Origin: JAGOZV01 sp964622895
GTDB taxonomy: Bacteria > Patescibacteriota > Saccharimonadia > Saccharimonadales > Saccharimonadaceae
NCBI GenBank assembly: GCA_964622895.1
Contig: CAZUSB010000017.1
Location: forward strand, 1-13,295
DNA: 13,295 nt
Direction of reading: 5' to 3'
The position numbers were made by a program, and so were the translations under genes. Positions 12,870-13,295 of this stretch are shown in pieces. Position 1 is the stretch's first letter. Each line of letters starts with the position of its first letter. The notes under the pieces were generated by a model, which worked only from the letters and a program-made list of their open reading frames with translations, was not told where the DNA came from and searched no databases.

Positions 12870-13295
12870 GCAGCCAAAAAAACCAGCATCAGAAAAAAAG
12901 CCAAAGATTGACAAAAATCAAGAATTGGTTAACGAATTAACGGCAGATTTACAACGCCTGAGGGCTGATTTTGAAAATTATCGTAAAAGGTCTGAACTGG
13001 ACAAGCAAGCAGCCAAAGATTACGCCAAGCAACAGACGGTCTTGAAGCTATTGCCAACTATTGATAACCTCAACCGAGCACTTGGTCACATACCAACAGA
13101 ACTTGCAGACAACAAATGGGCAAATGGCGTCGCCAAATTGCCTCATGTACTAGAAAAAGATTTAAAATCATTAGGCGTAGAAAAGATCGCAGCCGGCGAA
13201 GGAGTTTTGTTTAATCCAGAACTACATGATGCAATTCAAATGGATGAGAACGCCGAGGGAGACACAGAAGTCATCGCCGAAGAGCTACAAACCGG
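12862..13295 (+). CDS. grpE: Nucleotide exchange factor GrpE (partial, runs off the window)
   Basis: The first 144 residues are visible and the 3' end lies beyond the window. GrpE is the nucleotide exchange factor that releases ADP from DnaK. A lysine-rich N-terminus (about 1-20) is followed by the long dimerising helix with ADFENYRKRSE (about 36-46), then LKLLPTIDNLNRAL and the start of the beta domain (GVEKI, FNPELHDAIQ). Lengths and motifs are normal for the family. The ATG overlaps the hrcA stop by eight bases and is preceded, seven bases away, by a strong GAGGAG Shine-Dalgarno inside hrcA, so it is translated from the hrcA message. dnaK and dnaJ would be expected downstream, which cannot be checked here. 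Confidence 0.96.
   Translation, partial: MNKQPKKPASEKKPKIDKNQELVNELTADLQRLRADFENYRKRSELDKQAAKDYAKQQTVLKLLPTIDNLNRALGHIPTELADNKWANGVAKLPHVLEKDLKSLGVEKIAAGEGVLFNPELHDAIQMDENAEGDTEVIAEELQT

Noticed and set aside
115..13295. Alternative genetic code with UGA as glycine (SR1/Gracilibacteria)
   Set aside because: Conserved genes such as ftsH, lepA and murJ are full length without any in-frame TGA.

Overview
The window looks like a chromosomal housekeeping segment from a bacterium with a small, compact genome, most likely a Candidatus Saccharibacteria (TM7) / Patescibacteria lineage. This rests on divergent but recognisable core genes packed with small gaps or overlaps, shortened TilS and HrcA proteins, orphan membrane and small acidic proteins, and a degenerate mercuric-reductase-like flavoprotein. 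The taxonomic call comes from overall character, not a database match. Conserved genes read through without in-frame TGA, so the UGA=Gly code of SR1/Gracilibacteria is not in use. No complete gene ends in TGA (7 TAA, 5 TAG). I see no CRISPR array, insertion sequence, integrase or attachment site.

Layout. (1) Positions 1-111 hold a complete initiator tRNA-Met gene and its terminator. (2) Positions 115-2521 on the minus strand form a tight three-gene operon, transcribed leftward: a six-helix membrane protein, a stand-alone ATP-cone protein, and a pyridine-nucleotide-disulfide-oxidoreductase-like flavoprotein that has lost its redox cysteines and other cofactor motifs. (3) Positions 2522-2689 are a divergent promoter region that also serves an unrecognised 64-residue acidic protein, whose gene overlaps end-to-end with a convergent tyrosine phosphatase gene. 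(4) Positions 3641-3862 carry an elongator-type tRNA-Met and divergent promoters. (5) The plus strand from 3863 on carries tilS, ftsH, murJ, lepA, an MFS transporter, a guanylate-kinase-like gene, hrcA and the start of grpE.

Functions. The plus-strand genes cover tRNA-Ile decoding (TilS), membrane protein quality control (FtsH), lipid II flipping or a related function (MurJ family), translation (LepA), nucleotide metabolism (Gmk) and heat-shock control (HrcA with GrpE). A CIRCE-like operator lies over the hrcA promoter, consistent with autoregulation of an hrcA-grpE operon whose later genes lie outside the window.

The most striking pattern is regulatory. Four protein genes (phosphatase, tilS, gmk, hrcA) have an extended -10 box of the form TGCTAnnnT only 5-8 bases before the start codon, which predicts leaderless mRNAs. 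Other genes (the flavoprotein, the acidic protein, ftsH, grpE) have Shine-Dalgarno sequences. This decides the starts of tilS, gmk and hrcA, where a longer reading frame would run through the promoter. No clearly new multi-gene system is visible. The best candidate for something undescribed is the minus-strand operon with the degenerate flavoprotein.
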